Shown here in pieces: positions 8,674-19,705 of a stretch of 64,000 nt of DNA. A program made the position numbers and the translations under genes. Numbering within the stretch: the first letter of the stretch is position 1; every line of letters begins with the position of its first letter. A model generated the notes under the pieces. It was not told where the DNA came from, did no database searches, and saw nothing but the letters and a program-made list of their open reading frames with translations. Origin of the DNA: Pomphorhynchus laevis (taxonomy: Eukaryota; Acanthocephala; Palaeacanthocephala; Echinorhynchida; Pomphorhynchidae); the NCBI GenBank assembly GCA_012934845.2, contig WNNJ02001991.1:60526-124525 (forward strand), written 5' to 3'.

Positions 8674-11640
8674 TTAGTTTTTAAAATAAGGAAATGCAAC
8701 ACGAAACATTGCTTGATCCATTCGTAGTCTTCTTTTAAAAGCACTAAGTGAACTGCATCCAACGGTGTCTGCATCAAGGTTGTTCCACAGCTCAACAATT
8801 CTTCTATCAAATTGCATCGCGCCCAATTTCTGTACTCTGTTTCTTCGAATAGTTAAAGAATGACCGCGAAGAACATTTGAACAACGTAGTTGAACCCTAC
8901 TCCGAAGAGGGTGATGAGGACGTTGGAATAAATGCCAAACAAGGCACATATCCATGTACCGACGGGTCCATGTGACGGTCTCAAGTCCTAATGATCTCAG
9001 TCTGTCTTCATAAGGCAGCGACGCCAATGTTAGTGCTAGCTTTGTTGCCCTGCGAAGTACCCTCTCTGATTTCTTATGTTCATGCACAGTACGTGGGTAT
9101 ACAACCGGAGCTGCATATAAAAGTCTACTCAATACATGTGCTAAAATCAGAGGCCGAAGAGCAGTCGGATTAACGCGAACAAACGCGCGTCGAATCATAC
9201 CTATCATTTTATTGGAGTTGGCACAAGCTTGATCAGTGTGCTTTTTGGTTGATAAATTAGAGGTAACCCATACTCCTAAATCTTTGTAACTATCGACACT
9301 TTCCACAATACAGTCCTTATATGTGTAACAAGCTGATGTTAGTTGCTTGCGAGCATTACCAATAATACGCATGTGTTTGCATTTCGAAACATTTATCACA
9401 AGCTTGTTTAACGCCGCCCACAACTCCAAATTATCTATGTCAGTTTGCAAATTATCAACATCCTCACTTGAATGAATGGGCCGCCATATTTTTAAGTCAT
9501 CTGCATACAAACATGATCGAGAGCGAATGCACCCAGGCAAATCGTTAACATAAATGCTGAATAAAAGCGGACCCAAAACTGAACCTTGAGGTACTCCAAT
9601 ATGACATTCTCTAGATACAGACAATGACCAATCGACAAGTACTCGAAAGCAACGATCACGAAGAAATTCTCTAATCCAATCAACTATTATGTTTGGGAGT
9701 CCAGTATTGACAAGTTTCTGAAGAAGTAGACCATGATCTACTCTATCAAAAGCTTTAGAAAAGTCGAAGAATATAATGTCTGTATCGATATAATGTGTCT
9801 TATTCGCTGTCCAATCAAGATGAGCATCAAGCAAATTTGAAACAGTTGAATAACCCTCCCGAAATCCGTGCTGATTAGGGACTAAAATTTTTCCTACACG
9901 AAAAAACTCAACCATGTAGCGATGCACAAACCTCTCCAACACTCTACAGCAAATGCAGGTAATGCTCACCGGCCTATAATTCTCGACGGAAGAGCGATCT
10001 CCCTTCTTGAAGTAGGGAAGAACAATTGACTGCTTCCACACATTAGGAAGAGATCTTTCCAAGATTGACTGGCGAAAAATTGCACAGAGAGGAACGCAAA
10101 TTGAGCCTGCTAATCTGCGCAGATAAACAGAAGGTAGTAAGTCACAACCTCTTGAATTATTTGCTTTTAGACGGCGTAATTCGGAATAGACTTTAGCTGG
10201 CGTTATCAAATTGTCAAGGTCCAACTCAAGACACGTGTCAGAGTAAGTGTTCAGCACACTAGATTCCATACAAAAAGTTTGATGTTCATTTGCGGGCTCT
10301 ACTGAAGTGCAATAGTGTGCCGCAAACTCTTCAGCTAGGTCATTCGCAGAAATGTCATAGAAGTAGTGACAAATCGAAGAATCAACAGCTCCCCTGCTTG
10401 ATAGGTACTGAAAAAGGACCTTTAAATCGTATTTACACTTGTTAGCTAATGCATTCTCAAATGCACACCGCTTCTTTCTCTTCAATGAATTGAATAAATT
10501 TCTTGCCTGTTTAAAAACATCATAACTACACTCCCCAACTTTGTAGCGATTGAAGATCAAATTACGAGTCCTCAATGCTGAACGTAACTCAGAATCGAAC
10601 CAGGGAGAATCTTTTCGACGTGTCCTGCTTCTAAGTGGAGAGAATAAAATAAGCAGCGACTCTAAGGTTCTCTGAAAGTAATTCCACGCGCCGTGTACTC
10701 CAACAACAGCGGGATCTGGCCAGGTAGCTGTTGAAAGTATTGACTTAATTGCACCTGTGTTGGTTTTGAAAGCATTAACCACTTGATTTTCACGCGGAAC
10801 TCGAGTATCTTCTTGAAACCTTAACCTAATGATCAATACGCAATGATCAGACATACCGATCGGGGCATCATAACGGATAGCGTTAATAATCTCACTGTTC
10901 GAAGATAAACATACATCTAATAGAGATCTACTGTCACTAGCAAAACGAGTGTAATTTTGAACATGCTGAGTTAAACCACAATAGATGATACACTCCAGAA
11001 GGTCATAGGAAGCATGGTCACAAGTAGGAAAAGCCGTATACGAATTCCAATCAACCGAAGGCATATTTAAGTCACCAAGTATTAAAACATTGGAGGTACC
11101 TTTAGAATAAAGTTCTACTTCCCCAATCAGTTTATCTGTGGCGGCCAAGGGTGAACGATATACTACCCCCAGAACAAGCGGAGCGGTATGCATGAATTTT
11201 ACCCGACACCACAAACTTTCGACTTTATTAGAAGAAGAAGTGCTAAGAATAGTTACTTTCACATCGTTGCTCACATAAAGAATAACACCTCCACCTCTTC
11301 CACTTTTACGATCACTGCGGAAAACCAGATAACCAGGGATGGAGACTTCATTATCAATAATATCACTATATAGCCATGATTCTGTGATAGCGAGTAATTT
11401 AGGACGAATTAACTGAACTCTATATCTCAGTTCATCTATCTTCGATATAAGACTGCGAACATTACCATGGAGTATTTCACAATGCCCCAACATACCTCTG
11501 GGAGTATTCCTATCACCCCTTACACATCCAAATAACCCGGACGCTAAACCATTTAGACTCTGATAGGCAGAGTAGACGAGCCCGTTTCGATTACAGAATG
11601 CACGCGAGGCGACATGACTAGTGGGCTCCAACTCAGCCAA
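8674..11640 (-). CDS. LINE ORF2: endonuclease-reverse transcriptase
   Basis: 988-residue protein for target-primed reverse transcription. The APE endonuclease (about residues 55-285) shows HGNVRSLISKIDELR, ITESWL, GRGGGVILYV, LGDLNMPSVDWN and SDHCVL. The linker (about 320-470) has DSPWFDSELRSALRTRN. The RT (about 490-770) shows FKKGDRSSVENYRPVS, HGFREGYSTV, FFDFSKAFDRVDH, GVPQGSVLGPLLF and the catalytic LYADDLKIW. The C-terminal thumb region ends in RGHSLTIRRNRVQ. All key residues are present. The Met at 11640 lies inside the ORF1 tail; initiation could instead be by coupling or frameshift. Confidence 0.93.
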   Translation of the reverse strand: MAELEPTSHVASRAFCNRNGLVYSAYQSLNGLASGLFGCVRGDRNTPRGMLGHCEILHGNVRSLISKIDELRYRVQLIRPKLLAITESWLYSDIIDNEVSIPGYLVFRSDRKSGRGGGVILYVSNDVKVTILSTSSSNKVESLWCRVKFMHTAPLVLGVVYRSPLAATDKLIGEVELYSKGTSNVLILGDLNMPSVDWNSYTAFPTCDHASYDLLECIIYCGLTQHVQNYTRFASDSRSLLDVCLSSNSEIINAIRYDAPIGMSDHCVLIIRLRFQEDTRVPRENQVVNAFKTNTGAIKSILSTATWPDPAVVGVHGAWNYFQRTLESLLILFSPLRSRTRRKDSPWFDSELRSALRTRNLIFNRYKVGECSYDVFKQARNLFNSLKRKKRCAFENALANKCKYDLKVLFQYLSSRGAVDSSICHYFYDISANDLAEEFAAHYCTSVEPANEHQTFCMESSVLNTYSDTCLELDLDNLITPAKVYSELRRLKANNSRGCDLLPSVYLRRLAGSICVPLCAIFRQSILERSLPNVWKQSIVLPYFKKGDRSSVENYRPVSITCICCRVLERFVHRYMVEFFRVGKILVPNQHGFREGYSTVSNLLDAHLDWTANKTHYIDTDIIFFDFSKAFDRVDHGLLLQKLVNTGLPNIIVDWIREFLRDRCFRVLVDWSLSVSRECHIGVPQGSVLGPLLFSIYVNDLPGCIRSRSCLYADDLKIWRPIHSSEDVDNLQTDIDNLELWAALNKLVINVSKCKHMRIIGNARKQLTSACYTYKDCIVESVDSYKDLGVWVTSNLSTKKHTDQACANSNKMIGMIRRAFVRVNPTALRPLILAHVLSRLLYAAPVVYPRTVHEHKKSERVLRRATKLALTLASLPYEDRLRSLGLETVTWTRRYMDMCLVWHLFQRPHHPLRSRVQLRCSNVLRGHSLTIRRNRVQKLGAMQFDRRIVELWNNLDADTVGCSSLSAFKRRLRMDQAMFRVAFPYFKN

Positions 11641-13017
11641 GTGCGTCGCTTCACAATCTGAAAATTTTTCACATAGAGATTTGTTTCTCCTTTAGCAACA
11701 CGAGATGATAGTTCTTTTTTAACCTTCGATAATTTTTTTTCGTTCTGATACATCAAGATCTTTCAGCAGTCGAATATTAGACCCTTTGAGACGGAACGAG
11801 TTTCTCAACATTAAGGTAGCATGAAGTTGGTTATGGAAGACAGCTTTGAGTAGTCGGGGTTTATTATTTAAAGCATTACGCTTACCTAGACGGAAAAGAG
11901 CGATAAGTTTAACTTTTTGGACTGTCTCAATGTCACAGGAGCCAAGTACATGTGCCAGAATAGACCTCAAACTCTGAATGTCGTCATTCAGTCGTGCTTG
12001 CGCATTCTCGAAGATAGACTCGGGCACATTAGCTAGAATAACTGAGCAACCTCTATTATATATCCGCTTATTTGAGATCACCCTATCGAGACCATCACAG
12101 GACACAGCAGATTGTGTATCTGTACATGCACGTAAGCTGGGTATTTGAGTATCCGTTTTAACAATATTCCGCAAGCTAGATAAGTCTGTCTGGGTATGTG
12201 AATCATGAGACTCTAAAGAACTTGATGGTGACATCAAGGTGACGTGTGCGTTGCCCGAGGAAACGCACTGACCATCTTTGTTTGAGATATTACGAAATGT
12301 CGCATTGTGAGCATTCGGCATCTTCGGTGTATCACTTTGTGAAATCGCTTCATCAGACAGAATATATTTCGAGACTTCGTCATACGGTCTTGACACTGAA
12401 TTTGGAGTTGAATAGGAAGAACGCAAATATCCCCGCTTCCAAATACGGGATGCTACAGGTCCATTGCTGCCTACATAAGCTCCAGTTGTCCGAGTTCGGT
12501 TGTCAATATGTAAAGAAAGATCGGCAGAAGGACGATCAACGACAACGCATGTAGTCATATCGTTCGTAGTCTGTGATACTTTAGGGACTGTATTATCAGC
12601 AATTTGTTGCAATTTGCGATCGCTTGTATTCTCATCAAGGGGAATAACGCAGGCAGTCGTATCATCACCAACCCGCGCATCCACAGGAACTACATTTTTA
12701 AAAGGATGTTGAGCTTTGGAAGAGGATATTTTATCGTCCATGAGAACGGTTCGACTTAGAGATTGGTTATGTGCTTCTTCAAATTCGACCAAACGTCTTC
12801 TCAAAATATTAAGCTCCTTCACAGCACAAAAGCCACATAAATAAGCATCATCGGAATTTTTTTTTAACTTGCTCATACAAATAGTGGTCCAGGTGTCACA
12901 CAAATCGTTCGAACACTGGACTTGGACAGATGTACACTCATCAATTATGCTTGCGTTTAGAGATACGGTGTTTACATTTGACTTCTTAGCTTTAAGCTTC
13001 GATGTTTTTCGTGTCAT
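11553..13017 (-). CDS. LINE ORF1 protein with PHD-like finger and RNA-binding half
   Basis: 432 residues from the Met at 13017 to a stop at 11719. An N-terminal Cys module (VQCSNDLCDTWTT ... YLCGFC) resembles the PHD-type finger of CR1-like ORF1 proteins. A polar middle follows, then an RNA-binding module (CSVILANVPES ... RLGKRNALNNKPRLLKAVF ... SNIRLLKDLDVSERKKI). The expected tail (SSRVAKGETNLYVKNFQIVK), seen in every sibling, continues in another frame down to 11553; the switch falls at an A-run near 11,735, so a 1-base indel or slippage is likely. Confidence 0.85.
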
Positions 13018-13159
13018 TATGTGTTTTGTTCCGCTGGCAAGTTGTTTTGTAAATGTATGTTTATATATTGTGTGTTTAAGCTGTTTAAATTTTTTGTCCT
13101 AGTTGTTCATTTTGTTTAAGTTGTTTAGAAATTATCTTGAACACTTATAACTTTTTCTT

Positions 13160-13243
13160 GATAATCGTTCTTCTATAATCGTTCTTCTATAATCGTTCTT
13201 CTATAATCGTTCTTCTATAATCGTTCTTCTATAATCGTTTGAT
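13160..13243 (-). repeat. 14-bp minisatellite in LINE 5' region
   Basis: About six tandem copies of ataatcgttcttct (plus-strand reading), just 5' of ORF1 on the minus strand. Confidence 0.92.
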
Positions 13244-13439
13244 TTTTGCTAGAACAGTTATAAATTTTCTTATGTATTTATCGTTAGCTTCAATAAGTCT
13301 TACTTCCTCGGTGGTTTCAAAGTATTTTGAATCTCGATTGAATACCCTTAGTAGAACCGGACTAAGGCGACATACGCCGACCGTCTCCTGTAGCTAAATA
13401 TACGCTTATGGGGCGTGGCGTCAGTTGATGTGCACAATA

Positions 13440-15175
13440 GGGCTCGTAGAGAGTTGAGAGCCACCGATAAGACAGAGTTCCATTTCGTCAGGGTAACTTT
13501 GAATTCTGACATCGCTAGCTCAATAGCTTTCCATAAGGAACCATTTAAACGTTCACACTGCCCGTTACCTCTGGGGTTGTAAGGTGGTGTGTAAGTAGAG
13601 ATGATCTGATTGCGTTGGAGAAATGAGCGAAACTATCGTGACAGGAAAACGGGTGCTCGGTCAGAGTGTATACTACCCGGAGCTCAGAACAAATGGAACA
13701 ATTGACTTAGGCAAGAGATCGCGGTTTCAGCTGTGGTGTTCGCATACGGCCAGGCCCATGGAAATCGGCTATATTCGTCGATTGCAGTAAGCATGTAACG
13801 ATTGGATGTACATCCAGGAAATGGTCCTTTGAAATCTATAGAGATACGTTCAAATGGTTGCGTTGATTTAATCAATGTTGACTTTGGCGCCTTATAGAAC
13901 CTTGGTTTGAGTCGAGCACAAACATTACACTTAGACAGTATATCACGGACCTTCTGAAGGGTGTAATGTAGGTTGTGAGACCTAATTTAATGCCACATTC
14001 GCGTTTCTCCTGAATGACATAGAATTCGGTGAGTGTTCACTAGGGAGCGATGACTCACAATCATGCACGAATGTCGAGATAGAGTGTCGGCACCTTGGTT
14101 ATCGTGTACCGGTCTGTATTTGATCTCATTATCGAATTCGGATAGTTCCAATTTCCATCGACACAGCTTGTTATCCTTTATATTAATTTTTGTTAGCTGA
14201 GAATAAGAAGGCGATCATTTAACACCGTAAAATGCCTACCAACCAAATAATGCCTCCAGTATCTTAAGCATTCTACTATAGCAAGAGCTTCTAACTTAAC
14301 TGATGACTTGCGCTTCTCACTTTTGAATAGAACACGTGAGAAGAAAGCGACCGGACGACCGAGTTGGGTTAGAATAGAAGACACAGCGAATTGTGAGGCA
14401 TCACTTTCAACGACGAAGGGTATATCTGGCGAAATTGCAGTTTTAGCAGAGGATGCAAGGATATCTTTCAAGTTATTGAATGCTGCGACAGCAGGTTGTA
14501 TTTATTTGCCGTTACGATGAATCGCTGCAAGTTGAAATCGTGTTCATCCTTTGTAAACCCAGTGATTACCAAGTCGTCATAATACGCCAAGACACCACAT
14601 AAACCTTCGCTGGATATGATGTGACTATGATTCTTTGAAAGGCTGTGACCCTATTAGTGAGCCCAAACGGCATTCTTCTATATTGGTATAGGCCTCCTGC
14701 AGCTTCGAAAGCCGTGTATTCCATATAATCTGTCGATAGTAGAATCTGGTGATAAACCGACTTGAGATCACATTAACTGAAATATCGATATCGGGATATT
14801 TTCTCTACAATATCATCCGTGCGAGGTAAAGGGTATCCGTCAAGCAAAGTAAATTTGGTGATGGTCGATGAGTAGTCGATCACCATTCGCTTCTTACCAT
14901 TGCGATTTGTCACGATGAGTACTTGAGCATGCCAGGGAGAATAATTCTTCTCAGTGATTCTTCCCTGTAATAATCGTTGAATTTCATGTTTGATAAAATG
15001 ATATTGTTCCGGAGTTCGGCGTCGCGATTTGGTTTGTTGTGGGAAACATTCGGGCTTCAGTCGATGGAACAATTTAGGACATGGTAATTGAAGAGTGTGG
15101 TTTACATCGGTATGTAAGCATAATGCATTTTCTGAACCACCAAACGATATACTCAACTTCTCAAAACGAGACAAG
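13440..15175 (-). pseudogene. Gypsy pol fossil: RT, RNase H and integrase pieces
   Basis: RT segment around 14,770-15,175 (PWHAQVLIVTNRNGKKRMVI, GYPLPRTDDIVEKI). RNase H around 14,190-14,470 (FVVESDASQFAVSSILTQ, VAFFSRVL, ALAIVECLRYWRHYL). Integrase core around 13,500-13,880 (ISIDFKGPFPG, TAIDEYSRFPWAWP, NPRGNGQCERLNGSLWKA). Family Ty3/Gypsy. The reading frame is broken in several places. Confidence 0.85.
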
Positions 15176-15310
15176 AATGAATAACCGAGAATGACTTATG
15201 CACATAAGCCATTCATGACATACATCTTTACGTCATTTATGACAGTTTCGTTGTACGATATTGAAGCTAGATAGACTGTTTCATCACATGGATGTGTGTT
15301 TAACTTGCAA

Positions 15311-16240
15311 TTAACTACCGACGATACAGAAATGAAATTCGCAGCCTCCAGGGTCGATTAGAGCGCATATCTGGATATACACGGTCATTCGGTTTAGTGT
15401 TTTAGATAGTAGCTGACACGAGATGATAGACGCCACATCGATCTGGTTTACGTGATCTGAGTTAGTCTGTGAGCTAGATCTACAGACTTTAGCAAAATGA
15501 CCTAATTTACCAAATTTTCGACATTTTACAGTACGAGCTGGACAGATATTTCGTGAATGTCTACTGCCACCACAAAAAAAACACGTTTGGCGTACTGCTG
15601 CGAGTGTAGTCTCATCGTTATTATTTTCGTTGGTTTCGTAATTTTTGCATTGACAAACGGATACAGATGTATAAGTATCGTAATTACTTGAACGTTGATA
15701 GCTTCCAGCTTGCAATTCGGCTTGTTCCAGACTACGCGCAATATCAAACGATTCACATAAAGTTAGAGTCGTGCGTTCGAGAAGACGTTGTCTTATCGTT
15801 GGCGAGCGTAAACCATAAATGAACGAATCACGAACATACTCAGACATATGTTCGTCCGCCGAGACTGCGGTAAATTCACAATCTTTACCCATGTTCATAA
15901 GACCTTGGAAAAACTAATCGACTGTTTGGTCTGCATTCTGATTGCTCGTGGAAAGTAAGTGACGGTTGTAAATGATATTACATGGCTTAACGAAGAGTGA
16001 CTCCAATGTTTGGACTGCTTCGTCAAACGTTGTACATGTGTTGACTGAACTGTATAAGGATCCGCTGATCAAGTTAATAAGTATAGACAGCTTCTGTGCA
16101 TCCGTCACATTCTCCAAGACTGTAATGAAGGAAAGCATACGCGTTTTCCAGTTACTCCAATCTGTATTTGCGTTGGGGCTATCTGGACTGGCATTGACAA
16201 TTTCCGGCTTCAGTAGTTTGTCCATTCGGAAAATGTAATT
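15311..16240 (-). pseudogene. Gypsy gag fossil
   Basis: A capsid-like region beginning MDKLLKPEIVNASP is followed by a helical segment and a cysteine-rich nucleocapsid-type region (CFFCGGSRHSRNIC, then CRKFGKLGHFAKVC) that looks like two zinc knuckles. It starts just inside the 5' LTR. Broken. Confidence 0.8.
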
Positions 16241-16251
16241 GTTCAATAAAG

Positions 16252-16322
16252 TGTTATAAACAATGACTAATGAGGCTTTATTGAACAATCTAAAAAACAG
16301 ATTAATGTTAGTATTTATCACA
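16252..16322 (-). repeat. 5' LTR of the Gypsy fossil
   Basis: 71 bases, starting TG and ending CA on the minus strand, matching the LTR at 8234-8304. Confidence 0.8.
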
Positions 16323-16429
16323 GTAGTTATCATACTACTGTGATAGTAGTATGATATCATTTTTTAGTATTTATCACATTAATAAAACTATTATTTTTAA
16401 TAATTAATCTTATTATTTCGATGCATTAA

Positions 16430-16690
16430 CATATCCAACTTATGGAAATTGAGTGATGCAATATATATCTTTTTTGACGCAATATATAGCTTTAATTGCC
16501 TTACCATGAATTAAGTCAGTATTTGAGCGAGTTCTCAATGCCCTGTGCAAATTTACACCCAAATCCCTACACTTAGATACAACTTCGAGTGTATGAACCC
16601 CTATTCGAAATTCACGATAATGTTTACTATTTCCTAGCTTCATATGAACACATTTATCAAAGTTCAGTATCATACCCGTAACTACACTCC
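16430..16690 (-). pseudogene. CR1-like LINE fragment (post-RT region)
   Basis: 77-residue stretch NFDKCVHMKLGNSKHYREF ... KCRDLGVNL ... NTDLIHGKAIKAIY. It matches the segment following the YADD motif in the LINE at 25.4-28.2 kb (ITKCVHLRFG ... KDLGIIVQ). Both ends are truncated. Confidence 0.75.
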
Positions 16691-16959
16691 AATTGTGAAT
16701 TCGACCTTTCTTGTACGATTAACAACCCTCTCGTACAACCCTCTTTTGTACGATTAACATCACTTGATATACGCTAATGACACCACATCATCATGCTCAG
16801 CGTAAGGGTTTTTGAATCAACTAATTATTTAGAATTAGATAAAAATTGGCATGTTTAAACTCTATTTCTTACTATTTCTAAATTGCAGATAGTTGTTTTT
16901 AATAATAATCACGCGGCATGCAAAAATTTAAAAAATTTGACGCATCAATTCATTGCTCC

Positions 16960-18210
16960 CGACTATACATTGACAAAGATACCAAAAATTCGATGACGTA
17001 CCGTCTCTCCCCCTGCCTTCTTTGCTAGTTGATCTCGCTACTGAGCATACTTTTCGTCTTATTATTTTCAACACTCGCTCCATTGTTCATAAAGCTGATC
17101 TGCTCCTTGATATATTCGATCAATTATCTATCAATATTATCTGCATTACCGAATCCTGGCACTCTGACTCTGACGATCTTGATATTCGTCGTCTATGTCG
17201 CTATGGATGTTCTTTAGTTGAATTAGCACGTCCAATTGTCTCTCCCACATCTAGTCCTTCTAACCATGGCGGTATTGTTGCCATTGCTCATCACCCAATG
17301 TCTCTACGTAAAATTAACGCTAACATCCATTACACTTCGTTCGAATTACTCATATGCAGATTATCAACTCCTTCCTCTATGAAACTTGTAATGCTAACTT
17401 ATCCATTAGCGTTAATGCTCCTATGCAGATTATCAATTTCTTTTCATCTGAAACTTATGATTATATACCGTACAGACTCATCCGCCCCTCACGTATGTCC
17501 TTTAACGACCTTGCAGATCTTCTTTCTCACTGTTCCTTGTCTTATACTCCTTCATTTGTTCTCAGTGACTTTAACATTTGTCTTGATCGCCCGACTGACT
17601 CTGACTCCATCACTTTAACTAATATTTTTCTGATTTTAACTCTAAATTACTTTCAACAAGCACCACACATTTTCTCGGCAGTGCTCTTGTCATAATTACT
17701 GTTCCCAACTGCTTCAATGACTATACCTCCTTGTCAATTACTGATCCTGGTTTGTCCGATCATTTCATTGTCACTCTTATTCTTACTCGTCCTTATCCCC
17801 AACCTCCTTCTCCACCTCCAACATTAGTTACTCCAAGTCGACCTTGGAAACTTCTCGATATCCATATTTTCAGTTCTGCCTTACTCAATTCTTCACTTTT
17901 TTCGCTTCCACTTAACTATCTTTCTCCGTATGATCTCTGCATTCTGTTTGATTATGAACTTACGTCGATCCTTAATCACCTTCTGCCTATTCGACTCAGA
18001 CGTTTTCAACGCTTGCGCCATGCTCCCTTGTTCAATCCCTACTGCTGTCTTTCTAAGCGTCGACTCCGTCACTTTTTTCGTATGTTTAATCGCTTTCTTA
18101 AACGTTCTCCGAACTCATTCCAAATCTCCGTACATCCTATCTTTCACTCCGCCGTTCCCATCTCATTCTTATGTGTACTAAACGTAATCTCTCTTAGAGA
18201 AATTAACTAG
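16960..18210 (+). pseudogene. CR1-like LINE fragment, ORF2 endonuclease, decayed
   Basis: Starts in the last bases of ORF1 (a counterpart of 19,650-19,700) and runs through the endonuclease: LIIFNTRSIVHKADLLLDIF, ITESWHSDSDD, NHGGIVAIAHHP, LSDFNICLDRP and LSDHFIVTLIL in broken frames. It also has an internal short tandem duplication near 17,350-17,460 (tatgcagattatcaa repeated). It is a sister of the copy at 18.46-20.46 kb. Confidence 0.8.
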
Positions 18211-18539
18211 AGTTCTCTTCCAACTCTAAATCTAATTGGAAAATCTTGAACTATATTTCTTGCTCAATCACCTATCCCTTGTAACATAAATCATGATGTA
18301 TTTAGAAGAATTTTTAATTTTGATAAATTATAAGAAATTCTTATCTACAATCTAAGCTATCGAATTTACTTTCTCTTCTACTCATATGCCCCTTGTATCC
18401 TCTATTTTCTTTGAATATATCCCTCCCAGAGCTATTCCACCTTCTTAAGCTATTCCACCTTAAAAAAGTTTGAGATCTAAAGTAAATACAATCAATCCAG
18501 TTCCAGATCAATCCAGCAAATTTAACAGTTTTAACGCAC

Positions 18540-18678
18540 AAGGACAACCATCGACGCACTACGACAACCATCTACGACAACCATCCACGACAACCATCCA
18601 CGACAACCATCACGACAACCATCCACGACAACCATCCACGACAACCATCCACGACAACAATCGACGGCAACCATCGTT
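18540..18678 (+). repeat. 5' UTR minisatellite of LINE copy B
   Basis: Tandem repeats of about 13 bases (acgacaaccatcc) between the shared leader and the ORF1 start codon. Confidence 0.92.
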
Positions 18679-18679
18679 T

Positions 18680-19705
18680 ATGGGTGGACGTAAGAAAACA
18701 ACTAAGACCGACACCAACTATGGACAACTGCAAGTACAGTGCTCGATACACGACTGCAGCGTCTGGACAACAATCACCTGCGACAAGAATAAGGCTAAAG
18801 AAGACTTCGTATGTGGTTTTTGTGCCAACAAACTAATATGCAACCTTTCCAATAAGCACATATCAACATCCAACACGTCAACTCAAACTACCCCCGTCGT
18901 TTCTAATGTCCTTTCTCAACCCACCGACCCTGCCACCATATACACTTCCCATTCCATGTCATCTTCACTCCCCGACACCCCACGTCCCGTCCTTCCTGTC
19001 TCGTTTCTCAATAACTTGCATCCATCAATCAAAATCACCTCCACCAACCTCCACGATCCTTCCACTCATAACCTTTCCTCACATCGCTTGCCACCCTCTT
19101 TATTATCATTATCCTCTATGTCTCCCGTCGTCAAACCAAATCCCTCCAAATCATCAACTGCCAGCTCTTCTATCGTGATCTCACCTACTCACGTCAGTCG
19201 TCCTCCTTTACGGAAGCGCTTTGCTTCTCGCGATCGTTGCGTCATTGTTACTAATATCACGCCTTCTAACTCCTTATCTCCACAAGCACGTCTGGACCAC
19301 GATGTTTCCGCCTTCAGATCCATCCTCTCGTCTATTGTTCCTGCGGATAAACCATCCTTTTTCAAGGACATTTCTCCTGTCGCATTCATCCGTCTAAACA
19401 AATCTTCTCAATCTAATCCTTCCCAGCCCCCTCTCCTAAAAATTGTTTTCAAGCATCGCTCTCACGCGTCTTCTGTCCTCTCTCAACGATTCAAACTCAT
19501 GTCATCTTCAACCACTCGAATTTTCCCCGATCGCGCCCCTTCTGAAATCGCTCAAATCTCTTCAGCCCGCATCGAAAAACGCCGTCGCGAGGAAAACGGC
19601 GAAACATCACTCGCCATCCGAAACATAGACGGAAATTTTCAAGTTGTCCACACCCGTCCAAAAATTCGATGGCGCTCCATCTCTCCTATGTGTCTTCTCC
19701 ACTAG
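18680..19705 (+). CDS. LINE ORF1 protein (copy B), intact
   Basis: 341 residues from the first Met after the minisatellite (MGGRKKTTKTD). The PHD-like Cys module reads LQVQCSIHDCSVWTTITC ... FVCGFCANKLIC. A long Ser/Pro/Thr-rich middle follows. The RNA-binding half reads DRCVIVTNITPSNSLSPQAR, FIRLNKSSQSNPSQPPLLKI and RIFPDRAPSEIAQ, and it ends ETSLAIRNIDGNFQVVHTRP. The upstream open stretch from 18470 is only the repeat array in frame. The last 37 bases overlap ORF2. Confidence 0.88.
   Translation: MGGRKKTTKTDTNYGQLQVQCSIHDCSVWTTITCDKNKAKEDFVCGFCANKLICNLSNKHISTSNTSTQTTPVVSNVLSQPTDPATIYTSHSMSSSLPDTPRPVLPVSFLNNLHPSIKITSTNLHDPSTHNLSSHRLPPSLLSLSSMSPVVKPNPSKSSTASSSIVISPTHVSRPPLRKRFASRDRCVIVTNITPSNSLSPQARLDHDVSAFRSILSSIVPADKPSFFKDISPVAFIRLNKSSQSNPSQPPLLKIVFKHRSHASSVLSQRFKLMSSSTTRIFPDRAPSEIAQISSARIEKRRREENGETSLAIRNIDGNFQVVHTRPKIRWRSISPMCLLH

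Larger units (their letters stand above)
8590..13260 (-). mobile_element. CR1-like LINE, nearly full length, nested in the Gypsy fossil
   Basis: Complete in plan: a 14-base minisatellite and 5' UTR, ORF1 (432 residues plus a shifted C-terminal extension), ORF2 (988 residues) and an AAT-repeat 3' tail at about 8594-8608. ORF2 is uninterrupted. ORF1 has one apparent shift in an A-run near 11,735. Same family as the LINE at 28.2-31.4 kb, sharing the linker and RT wording and the 3' tail. It sits between the integrase and the pol tail of an older Gypsy copy and is therefore younger. Confidence 0.9.
8234..16322 (-). mobile_element. Ty3/Gypsy retrotransposon fossil (short LTRs, Mag-like), interrupted by a LINE
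   Basis: LTR retrotransposon on the minus strand with two 71-base LTRs, a gag with zinc knuckles, and pol pieces in the order RT, RNase H, integrase. A C-terminal tail lies beyond an inserted LINE (about 8.59-13.26 kb). The LTRs differ at about 5 of 71 positions, so the copy is old. It is broken, with at least half a dozen interruptions besides the LINE. Very short LTRs are known in the Mag lineage; that placement is tentative. No clear target duplication was seen. Confidence 0.85.

Noticed and set aside
13684-15174. Independent host RNase H or integrase genes
   Set aside because: Order, strand and flanking 71-base LTRs show they are parts of one Gypsy fossil.
18470-18679. N-terminal extension of ORF1 through the minisatellite
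   Set aside because: The repeat array happens to be open in this frame; the Met at 18,680 directly precedes the basic N-terminus and Cys module, so it is the likelier start.
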